The position numbers were made by a program, and so were the translations under genes. The notes beneath the pieces are model-generated. The model searched no databases and was not told the origin of the DNA. It saw only the letters and a list, made by a program, of their open reading frames with translations. A DNA stretch of 64,000 bases from Theristus sp. LFF4_11 (taxonomy: Eukaryota; Nematoda; Chromadorea; Monhysterida; Xyalidae): contig JASANC010002702.1 of NCBI GenBank assembly GCA_030248135.1, forward strand, positions 25,603 through 89,602, in the 5' to 3' direction. Below, one piece after another: positions 36,293 through 51,233 of this stretch (positions are counted from its first letter, which is position 1; every line of letters begins with the position of its first letter).

Positions 36293-39200
36293 CTGCAAGA
36301 AAAAAATGGCATTTTTTGTAAATGTTTAGAAATTGAAAGTTCAGTGTGGAAAACATCTTGTCCCCTTTTGCGTTCACTGTTCAGTAATGCTACGGTGCAC
36401 CAGATATTAACTCTGTCGTTCTGTTCGGCATGAGTTTTGAATAATTCATTGGAGTTCTTGACGGCATTAAAACAATGAAAATATAAAGTAATGCTGTCAA
36501 ACAGCCGTTACACAGTCATTCTCTCGAGACCATCATACACCGATGGAGAAGAAGAACAAACAACAACAAAAAAACACATTTCAACACACACACGCAGGCT
36601 CAAAGTCTTTCGTCGCGTTCAGACAGTTTGGAGTCGGCCATCTATCACTCATCACCATAACAAACGAATTGCAACAAACTAATACACGTAACTGGAAATA
36701 ATATTAACGACAATCACATTTCAGTGAACAAAAACCACAATAAATCACACACAAACGAACATATCGTATTCTACGAGCCCACGAAGATTTATGTATGACA
36801 TATTAACGGTACACTATAAATGATGACATGTACCGAGAATACGGCAGCATACATGACATCAACAATCGTTTATTGTCACACAAAAAAACACCAGTCATTC
36901 CGTCCAGTCATTCCACACGCATTTTCTTTGCTGTTGTTGTTCCATATTTTTCATACGCTGTCACTTGTTTGCGTCAAGATTGTCAGAATGAGCCTTTCAA
37001 AAACGTTTGTCACTACCAGCGTGTGCGTTCCCCAATTGAAATAAATAATGAATGATGAATGAATGAAACATTTGAATAACATGCGACTAAAAACGAATGA
37101 TGTGAAGTCAACTGTCACACTGTCGGCGTCCCTTTAGTGCGCATGTGCGTGCATGGACGTGTGTGGAGTGCGTGTGTACTAACTGTACATGATGTATACG
37201 GCAGCGGGCAGCATAAATTTCACTACCGTTAAACAGTAAAAACTGATTTATAATATCAAATGGAACAGTGGTATCAACACCGCTGTTATTGTCAGGAACG
37301 TTTGATAGTTTTGTCGTCTCCCGCACATAACATGTCTTTTGGTCGATTTACGATTTCGGCACGCGTATTTCGACACATAACTAATGATCTGTTATTGAAC
37401 ATAAATACCAGTCTCATTTCACCCTATCATATATGCACGGCAAAGACAGACGCACATCTTAAAACTGTCTAACGAACGATTTAATCAGTTAGTATAGGCC
37501 TGCAAAACGTAAACGTTCTTATTTGTGAAAATGGTCACAGCATACACTGACAGTAACTGATGAACACGTTTAAAAAAACGTTCAAACTGCAACCTACCAA
37601 TTAGGTTTTCCAGTATTTATTCACATTTCTCACTGCCGCTGCACCCACTGCAGTAAACACTTGTTGTTTGTCAACTCTTGATTGTACACTACGCATGAAG
37701 CAACCAGCACCATGTTTAACTTTATTTTACGTTAAATAAAGACGAAGGACGTGGATAAAGGGTGAAACGCTGATTGAAGACAATCTTACAGTCGAAATCC
37801 GGTTCACAAGCTTTCTTCTGTTCACGTTGTGTCAATGGAACTACATAAGACTAAGACTAAATCATATCAGTTCCCCACGACAGTTTCAGTGATGAGTTGT
37901 CGCCACCACGGTGAACATAGCAAACAATTGAACAACACACACAGAGACCAGACAGCAAACAGCAACTCTGTATTGAATAGCTGTTATATTGATAGGTTGG
38001 CCAGACAAAAGATGCGTGCGTACATGCATTATATGCATGATGTACATGTACATGTGCTTGTATTCATGCAGCGCAACAAGCAAACTTTTTCACATGCATA
38101 TTCTATGAAGTCGACCATACAAGCACCCGGTCCCGAGCAATGGACGATCATTGACAAAAAAACACACACGCACACAAATTCATAATGTGTTGTGTGTGCG
38201 TGACCGAAAGCAATAGAGAGAGTGTAGCGGAGAAAAAAACGGCAAATGCACAACATATCATGGAAAACTTTTCGTGCGCGTATCATAATATCACAAGTGA
38301 AAACAGCACCGCGCATCGTATGTTTCGTTTTGAAATCGAAGAGTGAAAACTAGTTCTGCTTTCTGTCTAACAACTTTTGCACCATGCATATGTGTAGCTT
38401 CCATAGACGAGAAGCGACAAAATCTCAGCAACCAAACAACAGTAGCAGTGCAGGACGGAGCACGATCCCCAACCGTGGTGGGTCTTGCCACGAATTCACT
38501 GTAATTTATTGATCACAACACCTACAGAAAAGTTATTGCAAACGCATGCCGTTGATGTCATTTTACAATAATCTTATAATACAGATACAGCAAGCAATAC
38601 TGTTGTGAGATCGTGTCGAGACCGAACACTAGATACCGTACTCTGTGGGTGCCGAACTAATATTGCACACACGTGTACACATGCATGCTGATGGTAGCGT
38701 TAAAAAACGCTGTCTGTCTGTCTCTGTCCGTCGTGGTAACGTTTTTCTAATGATCACCCATTAATCATTAATCTACGCAGAAGACATAGACATGCACAGA
38801 AAGCACAAGATCATATGTACATAGAATGTACGTACGTACAACTACCATCAACCACAAAGTATCATCCCAACCCAATATCATCGACAACAACAGTGTTGAC
38901 TCGGCCCTTCTGCTACTATCTACACGTGCCATCTCATAAACGAGCATCATATACAGCGAAACGACGAGTTTATGCCAACGCTGTACACAGCATAGAACGC
39001 ATATATACATACGCTATCATTCACCACTGATCACCACATGATACAAAACGGTTGTGTTGGCTGTTTTCTTACTTTCAAGACTGGTCGCTTACTGGCATTA
39101 CAGCGAATAGAAGTGGCAAAAGTTGCTACTCGATGTCGTGAGCGTAAATGATACACACAACGCATCACTGAAACGTACAGAAAAACCGATACATGCCAGT

Positions 39201-42200
39201 AGAAACTGTAGGTCGTGTGTGTCGCACAGACGCAACCACACATGCGCATACATACAACATGATAGACGCATGTGATCATCTATTCGTTCATAAGCGCTCA
39301 ATAAGCTCGTCACCTTGCACGCGGACACTGGCATGTTTGGTATGAATGGTACTGCGACGTGTGGTGTACGGTAGAATTTTAACCACGAGCAAAAATTATA
39401 CACTACACTACGTAGAGATCATCATATTCTGCGACAAAACGAAGAAAAACGAGCGTTCGTTTGGAAGACATTAGATGTGCAGCGCATATCAGAGAGCGAA
39501 AAAAACTGTCAGCAATCGCACGACGAAAAGTTCAGTGATACATTATTACACCGCAGTGCGTTCTGTCTGGCATGTGCATGCGTAATTTGTGTTCGTGTTT
39601 TAATTTATATCGTTGAACGCACAGACACGTTCCACAGAAGAGAAGAAACGTCCATGTACAGAAGAAATGATGTGTGCACAATGTATTTACGCGTTGAACA
39701 TTGACAAGAGAAGACAAGCTGCAGGCCACAAAACAAAAGATCAGTCGAGAAAAGTTTACCGTTGAATAAAAGTAGTTTCAAAGGTCGCTCATCATGTGAT
39801 GCTGCATTGATATGGCACCATACATGGACATACATCGCAATTGTGTATTACGTTGAAATTAAGTGCACACCGCAGTGTCGTAATAAGTAGTGGCAGATCA
39901 ACACGCTAAATACGATACATTTACGTAACAACGTAGCGTCAAACTAACTGGGCAGTAAAAAAGCACACATGTACAAGTGCCAGAGCACCACTGAAAATAA
40001 TTGACATTGCAAAACTGTCCGTATAAAACTAGTTCACCGCGTTTGACCCGTAGCCATCTAAATCATCCACGACACGAGCAATTATACACACGCCTCAACA
40101 CAATGACACACGACGACAACAGATTAGATGACATTATTGAAATAAATTGATTTTGCACCTGTCAGCAGCATTTACCACGAAACGCGCCACAATTGTCAAT
40201 TGTCAAACACAAGAATTATGACAAACGATGCGACTGAAACCGACATTCCGTCTATGCAAACACGTATGCAGTTAATGAGAAATTACACGCTTCGTTTCGC
40301 ACTTGTCCGCGCGTGTTAGACAAGTTGTCGCTTTTAATCTGAAACGCGAAATTGGCCACTGTCCGCGTGTGTTGTTGGCTGGTGAACTATCACGTGTTCT
40401 TTTCCAAACCTATAAATCGACAATCGCGCTCAAGCCTGACCAATAGTGACAAGCGACGTCAACGACGGTAAGCCAGTCGATCGCTGACATTGACACTTAT
40501 TTGTATTATGCAAATTATAAATGAATGCCATTCTAGCGCAATAACAAACGACAACACACACACACACACATGCCAATGACCAATAAACGTGCAATAATAA
40601 CAATGTGATATCATTCCAGTATCCAGAGGCACACCAAACTCAATCCCTCTCTCACTGCTTGGAACGCCAACCGACACATTTCAACTACCGTAAGCCGTAA
40701 TATGATTTGAAAGAACGGCATATTGCCACCAACTGAGAAAGAAGCAATCTCTGAACGACGTCGCAGGAACGCCGAAATCAGGCTAGACACGAAAATCGGA
40801 TAGAAAAATGCCAACACACGCGCGGCGTGGTGAACGCATGAAAATGCCAATTTCACCGTTCGACCGAAAGAAAACGCAAAATGAAACAGCCGTATTGCAG
40901 CCGCGAAAAAACAACGAACCAAACGCATTTTGACGGGTGTACGATACCAATGTCAGTGTCACGGAACATTCTTCGCAAGACATTTACTATTTTGCACCGT
41001 TTTTAACGTGTCTCTTCCCGCAAGTAATCGGAACCGCTGCAGCGAAAGATCGTGTCGAGACCGGCACACGATACAGTAGCAAGGTACTCCAAGAGCTTTT
41101 CCACGAGTTTTCAGGATTCCACTGTTTTTTTCAGCAAAACAATCACCAACAACCGACTTTCTACTTTTTCGTATCTTTTTTTCCTTGGTCTGTGGCACTT
41201 CGATTCTCCTATCAGCAGAGTTTCAATCTGAGAACCGCCAACGTTTGTGCTGAGATCGAATGGCATCTTTTTTTCTAGCCCTTTCTCTCTCCCAACGCGT
41301 TCCACGATCAGAAAAAAAACCATGGCCGTATAAGCGCAGCTAAACGCGCGATTTTTCGCCTCAAAATCACTGTTCCTCTCGGTTCTATTATGCGCTGCGG
41401 TTTTTTCTTCATTCCGAATGAAAAAGACAGAGCACTTTATAAAATATAGGGAGAGAGGGTGATACTATAGTGAACGAGGCAGCGCGCACGCGCGCGCGCG
41501 CAAATCCGGTGAAATAGCACGAGACGGAAAAAAAGGCGCCCGACTCCGCTCTTTCGCTTGCATGTCAAGAGCCAGCGGCCCCTAAAGCCATTTTTCCAGC
41601 GCTCTTTGCGTCTTGGTTACAATAACAACAACAATGCGCCGAATAACGAAACGAGATACCAGATACACATACACACAAAAACACACGCGCACACACACCG
41701 GAACATCAACGTCGACAACGATGAAGCCCGTATGTGAAATGTGTCTGTGGACGGTGATAAGGCCATTTTCGAAATTACCCAGAAAAAGAGACGAAAATCT
41801 CAGTTCGCGGACGAGAGAAAACTGCGATTCGTGTTCGGGAGGAACGGATTTCTGCTCGTGTTCCTTTGCTCTTTTTGCTCACGGCCCGTCGCATTGCTTG
41901 CTGCTGTTGACGCAGCGCAGAAGAGTGCAGACAGTCACACAGCAAAACTCATTGCGAACGTTCCGAACAGTGATTAATGGTGTTGCGTGGGGGCGCAAAA
42001 ATGTGCGCCACTCGACTGGTCTGCAACGATGTTGGCGTCATCCAAGTGCCCCCACCCCACCTCTCTATCATTATTCCTCCAGCATACACCATTCCCGAAC
42101 GGAACACCCATGCTGCGCATAATGTGACAGTTTCCAGCTCTGTTCCGAGCTCTTTCTTCAGCCGGAACGAAACGCGCGCTCCAATTTTCCGTGTAAAACA

Positions 42201-44235
42201 ACACATTTTTCTAATCTTATTATTATATGTTTGCCGCTGTTGTTGTTGCTGTCTGTAAGCCAGACGCACATTGATCATCGAAAAGTATGCTTGGTGATGT
42301 TACGAGGCGATGTTATTGGATATAGCATTATTATGATGACACACTGCGCCCGAGACAACCAATGTTGCGCCGATCTCTCGCTGGCCAAACGATGACGCGC
42401 GCGTCGTTTCTTGCTGAAGACAAAACCCATCCCAATTTCGTATCTTTCTCTTTGTGTTTGCGTCTCTCCGGTTATTTTGCGTTGTTGTTGTTGTTGCTGT
42501 TCGGTCGGCTTTTTTCATCTGTTCCCGCATTTTTTTTTCTCTTGCGTCGTCCCATCGTGATTGCGCGGACACTCGAACACTCGAGATATGACGATGATGA
42601 TCATGGAAGCAAAATTGCGACCACGAGACAATGTGTACTTTAATTTGTTGCCGTCCCGGAACGTTTGCATATTTGCTCGACATGAGAAAACTACAACTGA
42701 ACTGACAAAGCAAAATCAAAAAAGGGAAAAGAATTCTACCACAATTGGCAACGGCAAGAATGCAGGTAGCCAGATTTCATCTGCACCCCCATTCACTCCA
42801 CAGTTTGTTTGCCGTATCCTGGCGTGCTCACCACCGCAGCACCGATCAATCATCAACACGGTGTGCGAAAGTTTTCGCCGAGCTTGCAGTCGTCTCGGTG
42901 TACTAATTCTGGCGCAGATTGGTAAAATTGAATTTTTTTTGTCCACACAATACCGAAGAAAACCTGATCAGAAAACCGTTTTTCTTAAACAAACCTAAAT
43001 CATCGCATCTCTCATCGAATCGCTACGCTCAGTTTGCGACAAGAAATTGATTGAATTCAATTCAATTACGCACCGTGTAACATTTCTGACAATCAACTCA
43101 TGGTGTTTATAAAACACACACACGCACGCACACGGGAGGTCACATAAAAACGTGCTGTCTAACACCTCATACAACACGCAACGAAAAAAAAACAATCTGC
43201 CAAACCGCGCCGAACCAACCACTGCTAGAGCAATTGACAGCGGTCTTTTAACTCGCTGAAATCCATCTGCGCGCGCCATTTCACAGGCGGCGAAGCGAAA
43301 TTCGCGAAGGTCAAAAAAGGACGGAGCAGCAACATGGACGTGTCATTGTGGAATTGTACCACAATCACCATTGTGTGGTCAATTATTGAAAATCACCCCA
43401 TCATTATTAAAACGACCAGTCCACACAATGGTGACAACAGATACAGACACACGACGTTTTTATCGAATAACAATGACAATAAACATCACACTTTGTTACA
43501 CCCCCTCACACCCCCCGCAAACAACCACTGCACAGTCACACTGCGCAGCGCGAAAAAACAGCACAACCACCTGCGCCAGCCTGCATAATCAATCGATCAA
43601 TTCGAGTCGAGTAATTATGATTTAATCAATCACTATAATTTCCCGTTGCTGACACTGACGAATGAATAATAAACCTGAGAAGCGAAACAGGCGAACAAAT
43701 CAAACCAACGCCGCCAAAGCTGAACACAACCATGGCGCTGGCAATACACAACACGAGTTTCGAGCAGGTTTTTCGCGGTGCATTTCAGCGTTTCGGTACG
43801 TTTCAATGCGATACCATGAATATCCACGATTTCGTAAACAAACGAACGAGGTGAAAAACAATCACAAGTTCGCACCACAGATGATACGAGCGTTAAAACT
43901 GACTACAAGACAAAACCCCGCAATATACTGGCGCGTTGACCGTACATTGTTTTTGATTTTCGATTTCAAATAAAGCCTTTTGGGTGGAACTCAGATTCAG
44001 AGGAATTCAGAGGAATGCTGGTGCTTGCAAATCCCAGAAAAACCAGCATTTTTACACATTTGCGGTAAAATACACTAAACGCTTCTAACAGTAAATACAA
44101 TCGAGCGCAATTCATTCGTGGACAAAAGGCGCATTCATGAAGCAGCATTTAGTGACGCAAAGCAAAACATAGCTGCGCGGTCACTAAATACTCTGCTTCA
44201 TGAATGCCGTTGAAAAACAGTCTGCGGGTTCGAAC
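36293..44235 (-). other. Intron, 7.9 kb, inside the Meis domain
   Basis: No coding segment is recognised in this long stretch. It contains a CG-alternating tract (about 41478-41502) and short CA repeats (about 40555-40570, 43110-43132). A palindromic repeat lies at its 5' end (44131-44207). Long early introns often carry enhancers in Hox-cofactor genes, but I cannot identify any by eye. Confidence 0.5.
44131..44207. repeat. 77-bp near-palindrome beside the Meis exon donor
   Basis: GCATTCATGAAGCAGCATTT (44131) is mirrored by AATACTCTGCTTCATGAATGC (ending 44207) around a 24-bp centre, with AGTGAC/GTCACT inside. A related motif, CCATTCATGAACTTC with its inverse, lies at 15879-15998. This suggests a family of small inverted-repeat elements. 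In RNA it would form a strong hairpin 28 nt past the donor. Confidence 0.7.
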
Positions 44236-44386
44236 CTGTTTCGCGAACTCGGCAATGTCCTCGACGAAACTCGACGACGAACAAACGTCGGCGCCCGGCT
44301 GTGCGCAGTCCTTTTGGTCGCGCGGCGTCGACGTCGCCAGTTCGCATTTCTCGAAGATCAACGCCAGCAACGGAAACAGCGGATGA
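44236..44386 (-). CDS. unc-62: unc-62 Meis domain, first conserved half
   Basis: A single base completes the split Gly. The exon then reads [49 protein letters not shown], in 50 codons. This is the first homology region of the Meis/PKNOX N-terminal domain. The [18 protein letters not shown] motif is nearly invariant in the family and forms part of the PBC (Pbx/Exd/CEH-20) interaction surface. The acceptor is TTTTTGCAG and the donor is CAG then GTTCGA. The exon ends in phase 0 exactly after FAKQ, as in vertebrate Meis. A 77-bp near-palindrome lies 28 bp beyond the donor. Confidence 0.97.
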
Positions 44387-45207
44387 CTGCAAAAATTGGT
44401 TGACGGTTGAAAGTTTTTGGAATTTTTTTTTGAAGAACTTTATTTTCCAACTGAGCTTTCAGTGGTGGCGTGTAGCAATACCCGCGTTCTGTGGAGCCCC
44501 GAGAAACGCATCTTCCATGCTTTCCGCTCATTTCTCTCGTTTTTTTCCCACGATCTGGTCAAATAGAGACGAAAACGTGCATACACCATTGGAAGAGAGA
44601 ATAAGGCGGCTAAAACTCCCGTCCAGCACCGCGCCAGCTCGAGTCATTGCGTAATTTATGCATATAAATTCGAATCACAATTACTGATTTTTTTCGACCG
44701 CGGGTTTTCTAATGAAATCAACGATCAGTGCGATGTTAACGAGCTCGACGATATATCCGAACAATTCAAAACATGTCAACAATGCTCGTTGCTAACCGGC
44801 ATGTACATTTTCAAAACCAGCGAAAAAATAGCGATGATGTTCAAAATACACCCATTTCAACTTGTCATCATGAGCATGTCACCAAACCGACAAACAGAAC
44901 ACTACCGTAGAAAGAGCCGAAACTGCGCAAACCAGCTTGACTCCCGGGCTTCGTACAGATGTAAAAGGCCGATTAAAAAAAAACAGCACACTCTGTTACA
45001 GCACAGTAATGTTGCACAGTCACATACAACCGCAGCAGTGCACGGATGCCCGTGTGTTTGTTCGAAACTACGCAACATTACCGTGATAACCGAGTGCAAC
45101 CGACTTAAAGACTCGGTCTCTACACTGCCGGTCCACGGTCCGGGCCGGACTTTACCAAAAAAACCCTGAGCGAGCAAAAACCAAACAACACCAATGCCGA
45201 CGCATAC
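44387..45207 (-). other. Intron, 0.8 kb, at the start of the Meis domain
   Basis: The part at about 44985-45105 (TGTTACAGCACAGTAATGTT with a partly inverted counterpart) resembles the inside of the MITE-like element at 23346-23516 and is probably a diverged relative. Nothing else is recognised. Confidence 0.5.
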
Positions 45208-45530
45208 CCGTACACCGCATCCTTGTCGCGTTTCAACTGGTCGTCGACGGCGGGCAGCGCGGCGGCTGCGGCGCCGGCCGCCGCGAGACCGTGAGCGGCA
45301 AAGTTCGACATTCCATAGGCGGACATGCCGGCCGTTTGCCAGCCGGGCGGCAAGCCGAGCGCCGACACGGACGACGGATCGCCGGGCGGCGGCAGACCGG
45401 TGGAGCCGGTCGAGGCGGCCGCCGCCGCCGCGCTGTACAGATCGACGCCGGAAGTGGCCGGCGCCACCGATGCGCTGACCGCAACGCCGCCATACGAGCC
45501 GCCAGCGCCGCTAGTCGCAGTCTCGGTGAA
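45208..45530 (-). CDS. unc-62: unc-62 N-terminal exon ending at the start of the Meis domain
   Basis: The exon starts after ATACTTTTCAG and reads FTETATSGAGGSYGG. It runs through a long Ala/Gly/Ser/Pro-rich region and ends DDQLKRDKDAVYG, with the last Gly codon split (GG then GTATGCG). The KRDKDAIYG sequence followed by an exon boundary is characteristic of Meis-family genes and is the anchor for the N-terminal side of the Meis domain. The exon is 323 nt, starts in phase 0 and ends after two codon bases. The alanine and glycine runs are GC-rich, unlike the surrounding introns. The only Met codons lie mid-exon, so translation must begin in an upstream exon. Confidence 0.9.
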
Positions 45531-48500
45531 CTGAAAAGTATTGCGTCCGGCTAGAATCGCGGCGCACGGCACACACAAACGACAACAACACCGACACCGG
45601 GTGTAAGCGAATACTTGGTGCCATGTAATCTTGGATTGTAGAGAACACTTGGATCAGCAGATGTAATCGAAACATGGACGCTGTATGGGTCGAAGTTGGA
45701 CACACAAACAAGACGATTCACAGTTTGCGACAACTTGGCAAAGAACTGTGTGGGGATGGGATAAACGGACCAGCGAAAGAGAGCAGTGCATGGTAGAGTA
45801 GAGCAAAACTGCAACGGGGCTGAAAAGCACAGAGCAAAGCGACATGGAGCGCACAATATTGCACAACATAAAGAGAGGTCGCCTGCAGGCAAAACAGCAG
45901 CAGCTGGGCATTTGAAGGCGCGTCACCCAGACCGATACTGCCAAGCGGCCGCAATATAAATTGATCTATGATTCGACGATACAATAAATCAGTGTGTGCA
46001 AACGGACAGAGAGCGACTGCGAGAGAGAACGACAGGCACCAGCACAAGCCAGCGCGCGCACTACACACGACTGTTTATGTGGCCACGGCCAACAAACGAT
46101 AAAAATGTTGTTTGCCACTCGGCGATCGGCTGCTGTTGTTTTTTTTCAGTTTGCCGCTTGCAAACACTGGCCATAGTTGTCCGTTGTCCAAGACAGTCTG
46201 ATAAATAGCGGACGTGAAGCAGAGCTCAAGGAAAAACGCCACCACCATCCATCCACTGAGTATCGGCACCGCGGCATACACAACATTTACTGGAACAACG
46301 GGGCAGCACACGCAGCGCAGTAACAAATTGGTGTGCTGCTGCTGCTGTGGCGGTGCCCTGTGTGGTGGTGTGCGTGCGCGCGCGTTGGCGTGCATTTTGC
46401 GGTGATCAATTTAAAATTTACGTCCGTTACCGCCGCATCATGGCAGGTCACGAAGAACAACTAGCCCCTTAAACTGTCAATACGACTGTGCCTTAAATCG
46501 AACAGCGAAAAGCAGCCAGTGTGCTGTTACTCGCTTGCGCTGTCTCACTCTCTCTTGTTTACCGCAGTTTCGCTTCGCAGCAAGCCGATCAGTTTACAGA
46601 TGCACGGGCGGGAAGAATGCTGATTTATGAATTCGTGAATCGCTGCGAACTGCCAGAAAAGCCACATGAAATAATCAGTGTGGTTTGACTGAAATTTAGA
46701 ATTGAATAATGAATTTTAAAAAAACTCGTGCAAAAGATGGACCTAATGTAAGTATTCCGCGGAATGAGAATCGAATGAACACTGAAGTAGAAGCGGGCTA
46801 TATGAAGAAAGCATTGAATGCGGCGGCCAAACGAACTGACACACAACTGAAAATGAATGTGTATGCGTGCGAATGAGAGACATGTGAAATAACATGCGAC
46901 GACGATGCGGCCGTGTCGACGACAGCCACAAAACGGGGACAGAGACGGAATGCGATGTGTCAACTCCAGTAAATGTCCACGTCAACCGCACTGACGACAA
47001 CCGCACGAGCGAGCCGGAGCGTGTGAATTTCACGCGCCACTGGAAATCGCGCGCGCAAAACTGGCAGCTGACATGGTCCATGGTGACAGGTCGCGCGCGC
47101 ACGTGTCGTCAACAGATCACAGATATGCTGCGCCTGCCTCTTGATCATGCCATGCGCCACCACGCCCAAAACACCACAGTCGCACCTCATTTCAGTTGAG
47201 GGATGCAGCGAGACATGGACAAATCGAATTACTATCGACACACAGTCACAATATCGCAGAGCGCGCGAGGTGATCGGTCAAACCGCTAATTTTTTTACAC
47301 GTAGTGGACGGCGCCACGCACAACGGTTTCTTTCTCCACCGCAAAACATTTCAGTCGCGCGGCATAATATGTATTTTCGCGTTCTTAAAATGAACCACTT
47401 CGAATCTCGCAAGATACTAATAACCAGGAACGACTTGGCTGGCGGATCCGATTCGATAAAACTGATTTCCAAGTTTTCCTGTGTTAGAGAGAGCAAAAAT
47501 GCAGAACAAAAAGTGCGGATCGGGTTGGTGATGGAGAATAAATGAACGCGGTAAGCGATTTGCGACCGCTTGCACCGAGAGGAGAGTGGCATTCGATGCA
47601 GCTGCAGATGTGCGTTTGTGACTGCAGAGATTTCAAACAAAAAGAAAACGAGATGCGAAATGCCGCCCAAGATCCGACTGTCTGAATGTGTCATTGATTG
47701 ATACGTTTAGCATTTTCCGACCAAAAACCCACCACCCGATCTGCGGTGTGCTGCTAATGACAATTCAGAGACGACGAGTTTGACGAAACGCAGAACAAGC
47801 AGTGCTACTGCGGCACCCGGATTTTTATTTGCCTTTGGTCTTCTACGCAAATTCGAAACGATTTGACACCAACCAGCGCTTTTTGTGTCGCAGTAAAAAG
47901 CTGGCCCCCGAAGCACCTATCATAGTGTGTAGTACATAAGTTTGTTGGCACGCATCAAGAAAACGATAAAGAGATTAGAGAACATATTATTAATATTTCA
48001 GAAGCTGGCAAACAAACTGAACTGCGCTGCAAAAGAACAGCACCCAGCAATATACGTACGTAGATGCGCTTTGCCTGTGTGATGCTCAAGAATGATGAAG
48101 CGAAATCAAATATTAGGACAAGCAGACAGAGAGAAAGAAGAAAGCCGCGAAAAACTGAAAGAGAATGAATGATCGCAAGGCGATGAACGTGGAATGCCAC
48201 GATGAAATTTGAGTGGATTACGGGGCAGACTTTTTTGGGCGACAGGCCAGAGGCAGGCAGGGCAGAGGAGGCAATAGAACAACGGAAAGGACGAACAAGG
48301 TGGGGTATGAAAATGGTGGGCCGGGCTTACCCGCGGTTGCGACGCGGCCATCAGACTGTCGGCGATTGTTTTGACACAAGCTGTATGGTCGGATTGATAT
48401 CAGTGGCGATATATATTCGAAACTCAGAAAGTGTGTCCAAATGTTGAGTGTGTTTGTATGAGGGCGACTGGAAAAATGATTGGCACACGCCAGGCTTCGG

Positions 48501-51233
48501 GTGCGCGAGATTTATGAATATTATGGCAACGAAGACGATTTTATGTACTTTTTTGCTGAATATATCAATCGGACGGCGCGTCCGGCCCGATGATTGACAC
48601 GTTTCGCAGGCGGCGATTAGCACACCTGTCAAAAAGTATATGAGATTCACTGCCAGCCACTGAAATGTACAGTTTTTGGCAGAGAGGGGACGAGATTTCT
48701 GCTGCTGTTGCTGCGGCGAAATGTCGATGATGTCTGGAAATGATACACTGCAACAGGCGAATGTCGTTAGCAGCACGCAAACACAGTTCGGCTGTCAATG
48801 TGTGCACGAACTTTCGAGAAGTCAGTCAGCGGCAATGTGTCGTTGTATCCGTTTTTATATGACAAAGTTCAAAGGCGGTCGTGCCGTGTGAAATCAATAC
48901 CAGTCGAGTCGGCTCCGGTGAAACTCGATCGCACACAGCAGCATATACGCACAAGACAGTTTGGCCGGCCTTTCGATGTTCGGCTCTCTCTGGCTGTTTG
49001 CTACTGCCGCAGCCGCCGTGGGTCGGCCGGTCGGTGTAAAACAACCGAGCACCTTTCAGAAGTTCTCGTTTTGTTGATGTTGCTGTTTTTTGATGAATGA
49101 ATTGTTTAGCGAAAAGTAATTGGTCAGTTGTGACAATGACAAGGTTTCAGTCAGATCGCATTTATCGCTGCGAGACACACGGTGTCGAGACGATGCGCCC
49201 GTGCAATCCGTCACCGTTTTTGGGGGTATCGCGTATATATTTATTAATAGTCCTGCCAGTCGATGCGGTGGCCGCGTTTTCACGTTTCGCTGTTGTAATT
49301 CGCTGTCTGTCTCTGTGACGTACAGTGATAAATTTTCGTGAAACACAGTCAAGAGGCACACGACCATAACATAAACATTTCATAAAATTGAATGATTAGA
49401 GCGTATTGGAGAACAGCGCCCGTTTATTATGTACGATGATATGATAATTGATTTTGAAAAGCTACACACATTGCCATTATCACAGCAGCGCGCACTAAAT
49501 CACCACGTGCGTTACTTGTAAATATTTTTGGAAAGAATTTACCAGCGGATGCAACGAAACGGGGACTCGCATCAAGTTCCACGAACACCACAAGAAGATC
49601 GACCAAAAAAATGTCAAACAGAATTATGCGCAATCATTCGAGTGGAAGTGATACAATACGGATGCGCGACACTTTTGCAGGCTGGAATCTCACGGCCCAT
49701 ACCGTCGGCCATATTTACAACGACGATCGTCAATCATTGGATGAACGACACAAATCATTGGCGCCGCCCACCCGCACTGTACTGTACGGCGTGTGTCACG
49801 TGACTACGACCAGCAACGCCCAATCAGCGCCGTGCGCACACAGCTCCGCCCTTCCGTTCAACTGCCAGTGTTGTGTTGTGTGTGTACTGCCATATCACAA
49901 TGTCATGTCTATGGTGTGTCGTGCGTGTGTGTGACAGTTATTGCACATTTTCACGTCGACAACTGGCATATTCTAGCGTGTATCAGTGGTGTGTTGTTTC
50001 TGTGCGGCTGACTGACTGCTTGACAAGAACTGTCGTGTATCTTATTATTTATAATATTGATTATATTTCAATGTCGTCGTCGTTCTTTGCTGTCTTTCGC
50101 TCGCTCTCTCTCTTGTTTCTATTTCGTCGTCTTAGACGCGCGCCATTGCGCATACTGCACATTGTACACAGCAACGCGACGCACGGACGGACGAGAAAAA
50201 CTGTCAAGCTGATAAATATTAATTGGCACGCCGTATTTTATCATTTTTTTGGTGTCGTTTGCACGCACGAAACGACAGAACACGAAGTGGTGCAATGTGT
50301 GTGGTGGTGTGGTGTCGGTGTAAATTGATTTCAACGCAATGTTTGTTGGGCGAATGTCAGGGCAATGATTAGATAGTAAATGTAATGTATTAGTATTACA
50401 GCGTCGATTTTGTTCTGAACTGAATTTTGTGAAAATACTGTTATCGAATGTCAGGAAAAGCAAGTCGCTGGACATTGTTAGAGCCATATGTACCAATAAA
50501 TTTGTCTTGTGTTTGAATAAGTGGATATCGCAGTGGTTATTAGAGAATTTTTAATCATCAGCGATTGTTGCGTGGTTGACGAAGCACAAATTCAGACATT
50601 TCGTTTACTTGAAAAACTTTCGATGCGAATCACATATCGCCATCAGGCCAGGTTATCACAGAAAACTCCACGAATACTCAAACAAGCAAAAAAATCCGTC
50701 ATGAGCTGCACAAAATTAAGTATCAAGGTGAGGATAAGATTCGTTTTTGAAATTGGGCTTTTGAAAAACGGCTTGTGCATGCTTTCCGCAAATTTTCAAT
50801 AATAATAAAACTTTTAATCGACCCTCACCCAAATCGGCTAAATTCTAAATTGGATAAGGAGCTTCGGGATAAGATTTTAGTATCATGAGTTAGTTGAAGA
50901 AGCTCAAGAACTCAAAATATCAATGTCCCGCCTGCCATCCCCATGATCTTAAGTGTGGCATATCTGTCTTAAAAATAATAAATCATGTTAACATGTAGCT
51001 TTTTGCAACAAAAAATGTAGTCGACCAAAAAACATATTGATAATCGTTGAAATAAAGAAGTTAGACAACCAGTGCAACGGCGAAACAACATGAACCAACA
51101 GCTTGAAAAAGAAAACACACGAAAACTGTGCACATTGTGCAAATGGTAGCCGCCGACGAAGAAAAAGCAATGTGCAATGTGTCAACGCAAAAAAACTAAA
51201 ATCTGCGAGAAAACTGGCAGGTTTAAACAAACA

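Noticed and set aside
48345..48400. Alternative first exon with ATG at 48351 (MAASQPR) and a strong GTAAGC donor on the minus strand
   Set aside because: The exon would end two bases into a codon, but the next secure exon at 45530 needs phase 0. The alternative acceptor at about 45550 needs one base, so it cannot splice in frame. It could still be non-coding 5' exon sequence.
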